Source of the DNA: Nitrososphaerota archaeon
Lineage (GTDB): Archaea; Thermoproteota; Nitrososphaeria; Nitrososphaerales; Nitrosopumilaceae
DNA length: 5,590 nucleotides
Assembly: GCA_016871975.1 (NCBI GenBank)
Contig: VHBM01000056.1
Span: 1-5,590, forward strand
Direction: 5' to 3'
The notes under the pieces are model-generated. The model was not told where the DNA came from. It saw nothing but the letters and a program-made list of their open reading frames with translations, and searched no databases. How positions within the stretch are numbered: position 1 is the stretch's first letter; the number at the start of each line of letters is the position of its first letter. Shown one piece after another: positions 1-5,200 of the stretch. A program made the position numbers and the translations under genes.

Positions 1-612
1 AAAGATTTTGATAAAGTCTGTGATGCAATAGAAGAAATAAACAAAAAAGTTGGCATTAGTGTTGAATGTAGCCTTGGTTTTCTTACCTTTGAGCAGGCTC
101 AACGGCTAAAAAGTCTCAATGTTAAAAGATACAACCACAATTTGGAGACTGCCAGATCAAAGTTTCAAGAAATTTGCACTACTCATACTTATGATGACAG
201 ACTAGACACACTAAAGATTGCAAGGCAAGCTGGCCTTGAGCTATGCACAGGTGGAATACTTGGCATGGGCGAAACACGAGAACAAAGATTGGAATTAATT
301 TTAGATATTGCAAGATTACATCCAGAAGAAGTCACGATAAATTTACTTGTTCCAGTTTCCGGAACCCCTCTAGAATTGCAGACTCCACTTTCAATGAATG
401 AAATCGTAAGAGCCTTTGCTGTAACTAGATTTCTTTTGCCAACATCAACGATAAAAATTTCTGGTGGAAGAGAAATAAACCTCAAAGATGATGGCGAGGA
501 GCTTTTGTTAAGCGGGGCTAATGGAATTATTAGTTCAGGATATCTCACTATTGGCGGAAATGACATGAAAAAAGATTTAGAAATGTTGCAAAGGATAAAC
601 CTTGAAGCCTAA
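1..612 (+). CDS. bioB: Biotin synthase BioB, C-terminal part (5' end outside window)
   Basis: This is the last 203 residues of biotin synthase, the radical-SAM enzyme that inserts sulfur into dethiobiotin in the final step of biotin synthesis. The frame is open from the first base, so the gene starts upstream, and the CxxxCxxC cluster motif lies outside the window. Visible residues fit the E. coli enzyme well: VECSLG (window residue 23, matching C128), YNHNLET (residues 44-50, matching N153 and D155, the latter replaced by Glu), LCTGGILGMGET (C82, matching C188) and SGGRE (R157, matching R260). The two cysteines and the arginine are ligands of the auxiliary [2Fe-2S] cluster, so the part seen looks intact and functional. 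The spacing between these residues is close to that in E. coli (59 and 75 residues against 60 and 72). The stop overlaps the start of bioF. A full gene would be about 320-350 codons. Confidence 0.95.
   Translation, partial: KDFDKVCDAIEEINKKVGISVECSLGFLTFEQAQRLKSLNVKRYNHNLETARSKFQEICTTHTYDDRLDTLKIARQAGLELCTGGILGMGETREQRLELILDIARLHPEEVTINLLVPVSGTPLELQTPLSMNEIVRAFAVTRFLLPTSTIKISGGREINLKDDGEELLLSGANGIISSGYLTIGGNDMKKDLEMLQRINLEA
591..595 (+). promoter_or_regulatory. Shine-Dalgarno-like site for bioF
   Basis: AAGGA ends six bases before the TTG at 602 and lies inside the bioB frame. It supports TTG 602 as the bioF start and translation of bioF from the bioB transcript. Confidence 0.5.
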
Positions 613-1732
613 GCTGGCTTTTGTAGAACCGTTACTAGACAAAATCAAAAAAGACAATCTTTATCGCAAGATGCATAATGTAAGGAACAAAGGGCCATAC
701 ATCTACATCAACAACAAAAAATTACTAAATCTTTGCTCAAATGATTATCTTGGTCTTTCTAGGATACGCCGGTATTCAGATCAATTACAAACAAGTTCTA
801 GACTAGTAGCTGGAAACGATACATCGTTTAATATATTTGAAAAAAAATTGGCGCGTCACAAATCTCAGGAAAGATCATTAATTTTTCCAACTGGCTATAT
901 GGCAAACCTTGGTGCCATCTCAACTATAGTTAGAGAAAATGATGTCATTTTTAGCGATGAGCTAAATCATGCAAGTATAATCGAAGCATGCAGACTAACA
1001 AGGGCCAAAGTGTTAGTGTATAAACACAATAATATTGATGATTTAATTTCAAAAATAAAGCAAGAAAGCAGACGAAAGTTTGTGGCCACTGAAGGCGTTT
1101 TTAGTATGGATGGCGATATTGCCAACCTAAAACAAATTTCAGAAATCACTGAAAAAACTAACTCCATACTGATATTAGATGATGCACATGGGGATTTTAC
1201 ACTTGGAACTGATGGAAAGGGCACCGCCAATCATTTTAAAATCTCAAAAAAAATCGATCTGTACGTTAGCAGCCTAAGTAAAGGACTAGGCTCATTTGGA
1301 GGCTATGTAGCATCTCAAAATAACGTTATAGAGCTACTCATCAACAGATCAAAGCCGTTTATCTATACATCTGCACTTCCATCATTTCTTGTAAAAGATG
1401 CTATGCAAAAATTTGATTCAAATAGAGAAAAACAACAAGAAAAACTTCAACAAAATACAAATCTTTTTAGAAATGGATTGGAAAATATTGGATATGACAT
1501 TAATTCGATTACTCACATCATACCAATAATTATAGGAAAAGAAAAGACCGCATTAGAGTTTGGAAAATACTTGTTTAAGAAAGGAATTTTTGCTCAACCT
1601 ATAAGATATCCTACAGTGAGTAAAAACAAAGCAAGAATCAGACTTTCTGTAACTGCCTGGCTTGAAAAAAATCAGATTGAAAAAGCTTTAGATGTGTTTG
1701 AAATGGCCGGAAAAAAATTCCAGATTATCTAA
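602..1732 (+). CDS. bioF: 8-amino-7-oxononanoate synthase BioF
   Basis: A PLP-dependent alpha-oxoamine synthase of 376 residues (family norm about 385-400) that condenses pimeloyl thioester with alanine, the first committed step of the biotin ring pathway. Family motifs run in order: LCSNDYLGLS (residues 44-53), LNHASIIEA with His123 expected to stack on PLP, TEGVFSMDGD (163-172), DDAHG (193-197, with Asp193 and His196 contacting PLP), and SSLSKGLGSFGG with Lys227 as the Schiff-base lysine. The C-terminal domain carries PIRYPTV and RIRLSVTA. The start is TTG, overlapping the bioB stop by 11 bases with a Shine-Dalgarno-like site in front; the next Met (residue 24) would cut into the N-terminal helix. 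The close relative 2-amino-3-ketobutyrate CoA ligase (Kbl) shares these motifs, so BioF rests on overall similarity plus overlap with bioB. It acts in the cytoplasm as a dimer in known homologues. Confidence 0.92.
   Translation: MKPKLAFVEPLLDKIKKDNLYRKMHNVRNKGPYIYINNKKLLNLCSNDYLGLSRIRRYSDQLQTSSRLVAGNDTSFNIFEKKLARHKSQERSLIFPTGYMANLGAISTIVRENDVIFSDELNHASIIEACRLTRAKVLVYKHNNIDDLISKIKQESRRKFVATEGVFSMDGDIANLKQISEITEKTNSILILDDAHGDFTLGTDGKGTANHFKISKKIDLYVSSLSKGLGSFGGYVASQNNVIELLINRSKPFIYTSALPSFLVKDAMQKFDSNREKQQEKLQQNTNLFRNGLENIGYDINSITHIIPIIIGKEKTALEFGKYLFKKGIFAQPIRYPTVSKNKARIRLSVTAWLEKNQIEKALDVFEMAGKKFQII
1711..1717 (-). terminator. Possible T-tract terminator for the 34-residue gene
   Basis: Seven A on the plus strand, so T7 in the minus-strand transcript, about 17 bases past the stop of the minus gene at 1734-1838. 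Archaeal RNA polymerase commonly terminates at T tracts, but such runs are frequent in this AT-rich sequence. Confidence 0.25.
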
Positions 1733-1733
1733 A

Positions 1734-1838
1734 TTAACGTTGTAAATCAAAGCCAAGAAACATCGGGGAACCAACATAAAATGCAATACCGATTATAACT
1801 GCTAATACGATGCCCACTAAAACGAGTCGCTTATTCAC
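1734..1838 (-). CDS. Small single-span membrane protein, 34 residues
   Basis: A minus-strand frame from GTG at 1838 to TAA, giving MNKRLVLVGIVLAVIIGIAF then YVGSPMFLGFDLQR. It has a basic N-terminus (K3, R4), a hydrophobic stretch from about residue 5 to 22 and a short polar tail, so it should sit as a single N-in membrane anchor. The stop falls one base from the bioF stop (convergent), filling the gap neatly. A TATA-like ATTTTTAT centred about 26 bases before the GTG fits a leaderless transcript, and a TGAGG lies 12 bases before the start. From memory, the MNK..(hydrophobic)..SP.F pattern resembles the anchor of thaumarchaeal DM13-type secreted proteins, but no such domain follows, so it may be a stand-alone peptide or a truncated remnant. 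It is divergent from the CcdA-thioredoxin operon. No function can be assigned. Confidence 0.5.
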   Translation of the reverse strand: MNKRLVLVGIVLAVIIGIAFYVGSPMFLGFDLQR

Positions 1839-1844
1839 AATGTT

Positions 1845-1885
1845 ATGATTTTGGCCTCAGATAAAAATCAAATGAATGATTTTGG
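1845..1885. repeat. 10-base direct repeat ATGATTTTGG, two copies
   Basis: Exact copies at 1845-1854 and 1876-1885, 31 bases apart start to start (about three helical turns), lie in the 94-base spacer between two divergent start codons and bracket the minus-strand TATA-like box. They may be paired sites for one regulator, or a chance repeat. Confidence 0.4.
1861..1868 (-). promoter_or_regulatory. TATA-like box for the 34-residue gene
   Basis: Minus-strand ATTTTTAT centred about 26 bases before the GTG at 1838, the spacing expected for a leaderless archaeal mRNA. Confidence 0.45.
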
Positions 1886-1903
1886 AAACAAATTGGAAGA
1901 AGG

Positions 1904-1913
1904 CTTTAATAAA
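1904..1913 (+). promoter_or_regulatory. TATA-like box for ccdA (leaderless)
   Basis: CTTTAATAAA is centred about 25 bases before the ATG at 1933. This places the expected transcription start at or next to the start codon, and it supports ATG 1933 over the other-frame ATG at 1845. Confidence 0.6.
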
Positions 1914-1932
1914 AAAACACTGAGCTTGGTTT

Positions 1933-2664
1933 ATGGCAGATATAACTATAGCAATTGCTGCACTAGCTGGCCTAGGATCATTTGTTGCCCCATGTATTTT
2001 GCCTATGATTCCAGCATTTCTTGCATATATTTCAGGAACAACCATTACTGAGCTTCATCAAAAAGGTAATGTGACACTTTCAATAAACAGAACAAATATC
2101 ATCTTAAACACAGTATTTTTTGTTTTAGGTTTTTCAGTTGTTTTTTCTGCCATAGGAGTACTAATTAACAGCGTTTTGTCTAGTTCTGCTACAGATCTAG
2201 TAACCACACTGAATCAAATTGGCGGCATAATAATAATAGGATTTGGAGGATTTCTGTTGCTTTCAACAAAGTTTGCATCACTAAACGTTGAAAAAAGATT
2301 CTTTCCTAAGAAAACAAAATCAAGCTATCCACTTTCTTTTCTGTTTGGGTTGGCGTTTGCTGCGGGCTGGACACCATGTGTAGGACCAGTACTTGGCACA
2401 ATTCTAACGTTGGCTGCAACCACTCCTGCAATGTCATTTAATCTCTTACTTGCCTACTCTTTAGGACTAGGAATACCCTTTATTTTGATGGGAGTATTCT
2501 TTTCAAGAGCAACCAGAATAGTTCGTGCAATGAATAAACACCTAAAGTATTATTCGTTAATTCTAGGCGCATTTATCATAGTTCTTGGCATACTAGTTTT
2601 TACAAATCAACTTGCATACATTGCAAATTTCCCATTGTTGAACGAGTTAGTGTTGTTAGGGTAA
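1933..2664 (+). CDS. ccdA: CcdA/DsbD-type transmembrane thiol-disulfide electron carrier
   Basis: A 243-residue membrane protein of the CcdA family, which carries electrons from cytoplasmic thioredoxin across the membrane to thioredoxin-like partners outside. Both halves of the family's pseudo-repeat show the signature with a single redox cysteine: SFVAPCILPMIPAFLAYISG with Cys21 and FAAGWTPCVGPVLGTIL with Cys149. About six hydrophobic spans can be placed at residues 4-34, 56-82, 93-113, 132-160, 167-190 and 205-225, with a basic loop KRFFPKKTK between spans three and four. The length is typical for the short CcdA form without the extra domains of DsbD. ATG 1933 is chosen because a TATA-like box lies about 25 bases upstream and the first span begins straight after it. 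The thioredoxin-like partner follows after four bases, so the two are almost certainly one operon. Confidence 0.93.
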   Translation: MADITIAIAALAGLGSFVAPCILPMIPAFLAYISGTTITELHQKGNVTLSINRTNIILNTVFFVLGFSVVFSAIGVLINSVLSSSATDLVTTLNQIGGIIIIGFGGFLLLSTKFASLNVEKRFFPKKTKSSYPLSFLFGLAFAAGWTPCVGPVLGTILTLAATTPAMSFNLLLAYSLGLGIPFILMGVFFSRATRIVRAMNKHLKYYSLILGAFIIVLGILVFTNQLAYIANFPLLNELVLLG

Positions 2665-2668
2665 TCAT

Positions 2669-3772
2669 ATGAAAAATGAGATAAAAACAGCAATTGTTTT
2701 AGGCGTAATAATTTCTGCCATTGTTGGTACACTGAGTTTTGCGTTTTCAATAATTGAGACTCAATCACCGCAAGCACTAAATGATGATTTACAAAAACAA
2801 ACAATTGACAAAAGTGGTTTTAAAAAAGCGCCAAAGATTGTCGGCATAGCAGATTATATTAATACAACCCCTGAAGAGTTAGAAAAAGAGATCCAGAGAA
2901 AGGTGGTGTTATATGACATATGGACGTATAGCTGCATTAACTGCATACGAACTCTTCCATACATCACAGCATGGAATGAAAAATATGCCGACGATGGATT
3001 GTTAATAATTGGCATCCATTCCCCTGAATTTGAATTTGAAAAAGATGTAAAAAATGTTCAAATGGCAGTTGAAAAATATGGAATCAAATATCCTGTTGTT
3101 CTAGATAATGAGTGGCAAACGTGGAAAGCATTTGAGAATAGATATTGGCCGCGAAAGTATATAGCTGATTATGAAGGATACATACGCTATGACCACATTG
3201 GGGAAGGCGAATATCAGGAAACTGAGAAAATCATACAACAATTATTAGAAGAAAGAGCAATGTCTCTAGGTCTTAATGTAGCTTCAGCTGAATCACTAGT
3301 CGACATTGAAGAATTTCAGCATACAACTTTTAGAACGCCAGAATTATACTTTGGATACAAATTTGCGTCAGGAAGGAATCAGTTAGGAAATTCTGAAGGA
3401 TTTAATCCAGAAAACGATGTCACGTATTCAAGTTCTGACAATATACAACAACACTATTTCTATTTGGATGGTACATGGAAAAACTTGGAAGGAAGTATGA
3501 AATTAGTTTCAGAAAATGGAAGAATAAAACTATCATACTTTGCAAAAGAGGTCAATATTGTTACTTCAAACAAAGGGGACTTGACAATACTTCTTGATGG
3601 AAACAAAATACCTCAGAGTCATGCTGGAAAAGATGTTAGTTCTGATGGAAATCTGTACACATTAGAGCCTAAACTCTACAATGTTGTAAATAGCAACAGT
3701 GCTGAAAACCACACATTGGAAATCATTGTAAATTCCCCAGGATTTGAAATCTATACGTTCACGTTTGGATAG
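2669..3772 (+). CDS. Membrane-anchored thioredoxin-like protein with DipZ-type C-terminal module
   Basis: A 367-residue protein with an N-terminal membrane anchor (about residues 7-28), a TlpA-like thioredoxin domain (about 50-195) and a beta-rich C-terminal module (about 217-367). The active site is WTYSCINC with Cys89 and Cys92; later landmarks are IGIHSPEFEFEK (113-125), YPVVLDNEWQTW (141-152) and RYWPRKY, where Pro161 is the expected cis-proline. These and the tail (TPELYFGY, LSYFAKEV, final YTFTFG) match what I recall of the C-terminal part of Mycobacterium tuberculosis DipZ, where a CcdA-like domain is fused to the same two modules. Here the CcdA part is a separate gene four bases upstream, with AGGGTAAT before the ATG as a likely ribosome site. 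The inferred role is to take electrons from CcdA and reduce disulfides outside the membrane. The target is unknown; the C-terminal module resembles carbohydrate-binding folds in DipZ, with no ligand evident here. Confidence 0.9.
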   Translation: MKNEIKTAIVLGVIISAIVGTLSFAFSIIETQSPQALNDDLQKQTIDKSGFKKAPKIVGIADYINTTPEELEKEIQRKVVLYDIWTYSCINCIRTLPYITAWNEKYADDGLLIIGIHSPEFEFEKDVKNVQMAVEKYGIKYPVVLDNEWQTWKAFENRYWPRKYIADYEGYIRYDHIGEGEYQETEKIIQQLLEERAMSLGLNVASAESLVDIEEFQHTTFRTPELYFGYKFASGRNQLGNSEGFNPENDVTYSSSDNIQQHYFYLDGTWKNLEGSMKLVSENGRIKLSYFAKEVNIVTSNKGDLTILLDGNKIPQSHAGKDVSSDGNLYTLEPKLYNVVNSNSAENHTLEIIVNSPGFEIYTFTFG

Positions 3773-3779
3773 ACCTGCT
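3771..3779 (+). repeat. 9-base direct repeat AGACCTGCT, left copy
   Basis: This copy overlaps the stop of the thioredoxin gene, and the identical 9-mer recurs at 4362-4370, just after the toxin gene. The two copies bracket the toxin-antitoxin module. They could mark an old insertion boundary, but a match this short can also arise by chance. Confidence 0.3.
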
Positions 3780-3874
3780 TTCTTAACTACCCATAAAGAG
3801 GATCCTTGCTAGCGAGATAAAGAAAAAGATCCATTTGAATTAGAACCGAATACATTAAGATCTTGACCGAATTA

Positions 3875-3887
3875 GTTAGCTTCTAAC
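3875..3887. repeat. Short inverted repeat GTTAG-CTT-CTAAC
   Basis: A perfect five-base inverted repeat with a three-base spacer, upstream of the antitoxin promoter palindromes. It may be an accessory operator or a chance repeat. The rest of the 3773-3937 spacer shows no other gene or RNA that I can support. Confidence 0.3.
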
Positions 3888-3894
3888 GCATAAA

Positions 3895-3906
3895 ATTGTA
3901 TACAAT
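3895..3906. promoter_or_regulatory. 12-base palindrome ATTGTATACAAT, possible operator
   Basis: A perfect palindrome ending three bases before the TATA-like box of the toxin-antitoxin pair, over the region where the BRE and TFB contacts would lie. Its position suits autorepression by the antitoxin or toxin-antitoxin complex, as in many type II modules. It also argues against a TTG start at 3896 inside it. Confidence 0.45.
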
Positions 3907-3909
3907 ATA

Positions 3910-3916
3910 TTATAAA
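3910..3916 (+). promoter_or_regulatory. TATA-like box for the toxin-antitoxin operon
   Basis: TTATAAA is centred 25 bases before ATG 3938, the leaderless spacing also seen at ccdA. It decides the antitoxin start in favour of ATG 3938 over the in-frame TTG at 3896, which lies upstream of the box. Confidence 0.6.
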
Positions 3917-3923
3917 GATCGTT

Positions 3924-3938
3924 TGTTATATTATAACA
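3924..3938. promoter_or_regulatory. 15-base palindrome over the expected transcription start, possible operator
   Basis: TGTTATA-T-TATAACA is a perfect inverted repeat with a one-base centre. It runs from eight bases past the TATA-like box to the first base of the antitoxin ATG, so a bound repressor would block initiation directly. Confidence 0.5.
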
Positions 3939-4078
3939 TGCAGAAAGCAACAAAAAATCACTCCAAACACGATAATCTCTCTTCTGAAGAGACTTCCGAT
4001 GTAAAAGAATTCTATACCAACAAAAAAGAACACAAAGTTTCAACACTCAAAGATTTAATCAACGAGTTAGATAGTTAA
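3938..4078 (+). CDS. Probable antitoxin of a RelE/ParE-type module, 46 residues
   Basis: A small hydrophilic protein rich in Lys, His, Asp, Glu and Ser, with a C-terminal stretch VSTLKDLINELDS that could form an amphipathic helix. I recognise no named antitoxin family. The call rests on context: it comes directly before a RelE/ParE-like toxin gene with only six bases between them, and it sits behind a palindromic promoter. ATG 3938 is chosen because a TATA-like box lies 25 bases upstream; a longer 60-codon version from TTG 3896 would start upstream of that box. At 46 residues it is short for an antitoxin with its own DNA-binding domain. The N-terminal half has no clear ribbon-helix-helix or AbrB pattern, so DNA binding is unproven. 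It probably neutralises the toxin by wrapping it through the C-terminal helix. Confidence 0.6.
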   Translation: MQKATKNHSKHDNLSSEETSDVKEFYTNKKEHKVSTLKDLINELDS

Positions 4079-4084
4079 CCTAGA

Positions 4085-4348
4085 TTGTGGAAGTTTGAAT
4101 ATTCTATTACATTTGTTAAACGGTACAGAAAGCTTGATCACACCATGCAAAATCGTGTAAAAACTGCATTGACAGAATTAAGTGCACTTGATGATCCAAG
4201 GCTAGCAGGCGTATTCAAACAAAGCATGAAGGTTTTTGCGTATGAATTTGGAAGAAATTACAGGTTGTTGTATGCAGTAAGATTCGAAGACAAGGTTATT
4301 GAATTAATTCGTGTAGGAGATCACAAATTGGCATATGGAAAAGATTGA
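4085..4348 (+). CDS. RelE/ParE-superfamily toxin
   Basis: An 87-residue protein of normal length for this superfamily, whose members cleave mRNA on the ribosome (RelE) or poison gyrase (ParE). The N-terminal part FVKRYRKLDHTMQNRVKTAL (residues 10-29) fits the two-helix start, DDPR (36-39) the turn, and the core YRLLYAVRFEDKVIELIRVGDHKLAYG (59-85) the beta-sheet. Arg60, Arg76 and Tyr84 fall where E. coli RelE has Arg61, Arg81 and Tyr87, favouring an RNase of the RelE type, though substrate cannot be fixed from sequence. The start is TTG, six bases after the antitoxin stop and in the same frame; no Shine-Dalgarno-like site is visible, so translation probably depends on coupling to the antitoxin. 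The next Met (residue 21) would delete the first helix. All expected parts are present, so it looks intact. Confidence 0.85.
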   Translation: MWKFEYSITFVKRYRKLDHTMQNRVKTALTELSALDDPRLAGVFKQSMKVFAYEFGRNYRLLYAVRFEDKVIELIRVGDHKLAYGKD

Positions 4349-4361
4349 TTCGAAGCAGTCA

Positions 4362-4370
4362 AGACCTGCT
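4362..4370 (+). repeat. 9-base direct repeat AGACCTGCT, right copy
   Basis: Identical to 3771-3779, and lying 14 bases after the toxin stop. Together with AGCAG at 4354-4358 its end forms a weak five-base stem with a seven-base loop, too small to call a terminator. Confidence 0.3.
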
Positions 4371-4453
4371 CATCCTAAGAATCAGAAGTCCGTTTCTGTG
4401 TAATCGTACTACAAATGACTCATAAAAATCTCAGAATTCCTTGATTATCAATC

Positions 4454-4501
4454 ATGTAACCACAGAGTAATGTCACTAGAGTTACATACCAAGTTGTTAC
4501 A
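4454..4501. repeat. Three GTTACA elements upstream of cdvB
   Basis: ATGTAAC at 4454-4460 is the inverse of GTTACAT at 4481-4487, and a further direct GTTACA lies at 4496-4501, seven bases before the TATA-like box of cdvB. Three copies of one hexamer in 48 bases before a division gene suggest a regulator site. The rest of the 4349-4543 spacer shows no gene that I can support. Confidence 0.4.
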
Positions 4502-4507
4502 AATTTC

Positions 4508-4514
4508 TTTAAAA
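4508..4514 (+). promoter_or_regulatory. TATA-like box for cdvB
   Basis: TTTAAAA predicts transcription to begin near 4537. That is upstream of TTG 4544 but downstream of TTG 4520, so it helps choose the start of the next gene. Confidence 0.45.
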
Positions 4515-4543
4515 GCAATTTGTTTACCATATTAAGGGAAACT

Positions 4544-5200
4544 TTGGGTTCGTTCATTAGTAAGTGGGATCAGAAGATCAACACTGGAAAATTATCGCAA
4601 AAAGTAATGGATAAGGTAAAACCTGAAGCTCCGCTAAGAAATAAAATTGATGACGCGCAGAAAAAATTACAGTTTCAAGTAACTAAACTAAGTACTATAA
4701 CAGAAAAATTACAGCAAAAACACGATGCAGTATTTAAAAAAATTGTAGAAGCCCAAAAAACAAACAATCATACCTATGCAAGAGCATATGCAATTGAGCT
4801 TGCAGAAATTCGAAAAATGAACAACATGGTAAATAATGCAAAGCTTGCAATGGAACAAATTCAAATTAGGCTCAACACAGTTTCTGAATTAGGTGATGTA
4901 GTAGTAACACTCAGTCCTTGTATGTCTGTGATAAAAGGACTAGGCGCATCACTTGGTGGAATAATGCCTGATGCAACTGCATCTATGCAGGATTTGTCAA
5001 ACATACTAAGTGGTGTGTTATCAGGGGTATCACTAACTCCACATGAGTCAATGTTTACTTCAACACAAGGAAGCACTGAAACACTGGCTATACTAGAAGA
5101 GGCACAAGCAATTATTGAGGGACAAACAAAGAAAAGCATTCCTGAATTGCCATTTGATTTGCAAGGAAAGAGTGCACAGAAAAAAGGAACGCTTATCTAG
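4544..5200 (+). CDS. cdvB: CdvB-type ESCRT-III (Snf7 family) cell division protein paralog
   Basis: A 218-residue ESCRT-III protein, the archaeal polymer that helps constrict the membrane at division and is remodelled by the ATPase CdvC (Vps4). Residues run MGSFISKWDQK, a basic linker KVMDKVKPEAPL, then a long helical, coiled-coil-prone core (about 30-125) with AYAIELAEIRKMNNMVNNAK and LAMEQIQIRLNTVSELGD, which fit thaumarchaeal CdvB proteins as I recall them. Near the C-terminus SIPELPFDL (about 198-206) resembles a MIM2 motif, the proline-rich strip that binds the MIT domain of CdvC. There is no room for the winged-helix domain that binds CdvA in the main crenarchaeal CdvB, so this is likely one of several paralogs. 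TTG 4544 is preferred because a TATA-like box lies about 33 bases upstream and AAGGGA precedes it; TTG 4520 in the same frame would add eight residues (226 in all) and remains possible. Confidence 0.87.
   Translation: MGSFISKWDQKINTGKLSQKVMDKVKPEAPLRNKIDDAQKKLQFQVTKLSTITEKLQQKHDAVFKKIVEAQKTNNHTYARAYAIELAEIRKMNNMVNNAKLAMEQIQIRLNTVSELGDVVVTLSPCMSVIKGLGASLGGIMPDATASMQDLSNILSGVLSGVSLTPHESMFTSTQGSTETLAILEEAQAIIEGQTKKSIPELPFDLQGKSAQKKGTLI
5180..5185 (-). terminator. Possible T-tract terminator for the minus-strand gene
   Basis: Six A on the plus strand give T6 in the minus transcript, eight bases past the stop of the gene at 5193-5525 and within the 3' end of cdvB. This is weak evidence in an AT-rich region. 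Confidence 0.25.

Noticed and set aside
189..566. Minus-strand open frame of 125 codons
   Set aside because: It lies antisense within bioB, whose plus-strand product matches the family through known cluster ligands.
967..1230. Minus-strand open frame of 87 codons
   Set aside because: It lies antisense within the conserved core of bioF; no promoter or motif supports it.
1857..2045. Minus-strand open frame of 62 codons
   Set aside because: It is an antisense shadow of the first CcdA membrane span.
1845..2051. Plus-strand open frame of 68 codons starting at ATG 1845
   Set aside because: It runs out of frame into ccdA, has no family features, and its ATG lies upstream of the TATA-like box that serves ccdA.
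2607..2804. Minus-strand open frame of 65 codons
   Set aside because: It is antisense across the ccdA-thioredoxin junction, where both plus-strand genes are well supported.
3896..4078. Longer 60-codon antitoxin from TTG 3896
   Set aside because: The TTG sits inside a palindrome and upstream of a TATA-like box that is correctly spaced for ATG 3938; the added residues are translated promoter sequence.
4354..4370. Stem AGCAG/CTGCT after the toxin gene as a terminator
   Set aside because: Five base pairs with no following T tract; too weak, and archaeal terminators usually need no stem.
4861..5139. Minus-strand open frame of 92 codons
   Set aside because: It is antisense to the C-terminal half of the CdvB gene and has no recognisable features.
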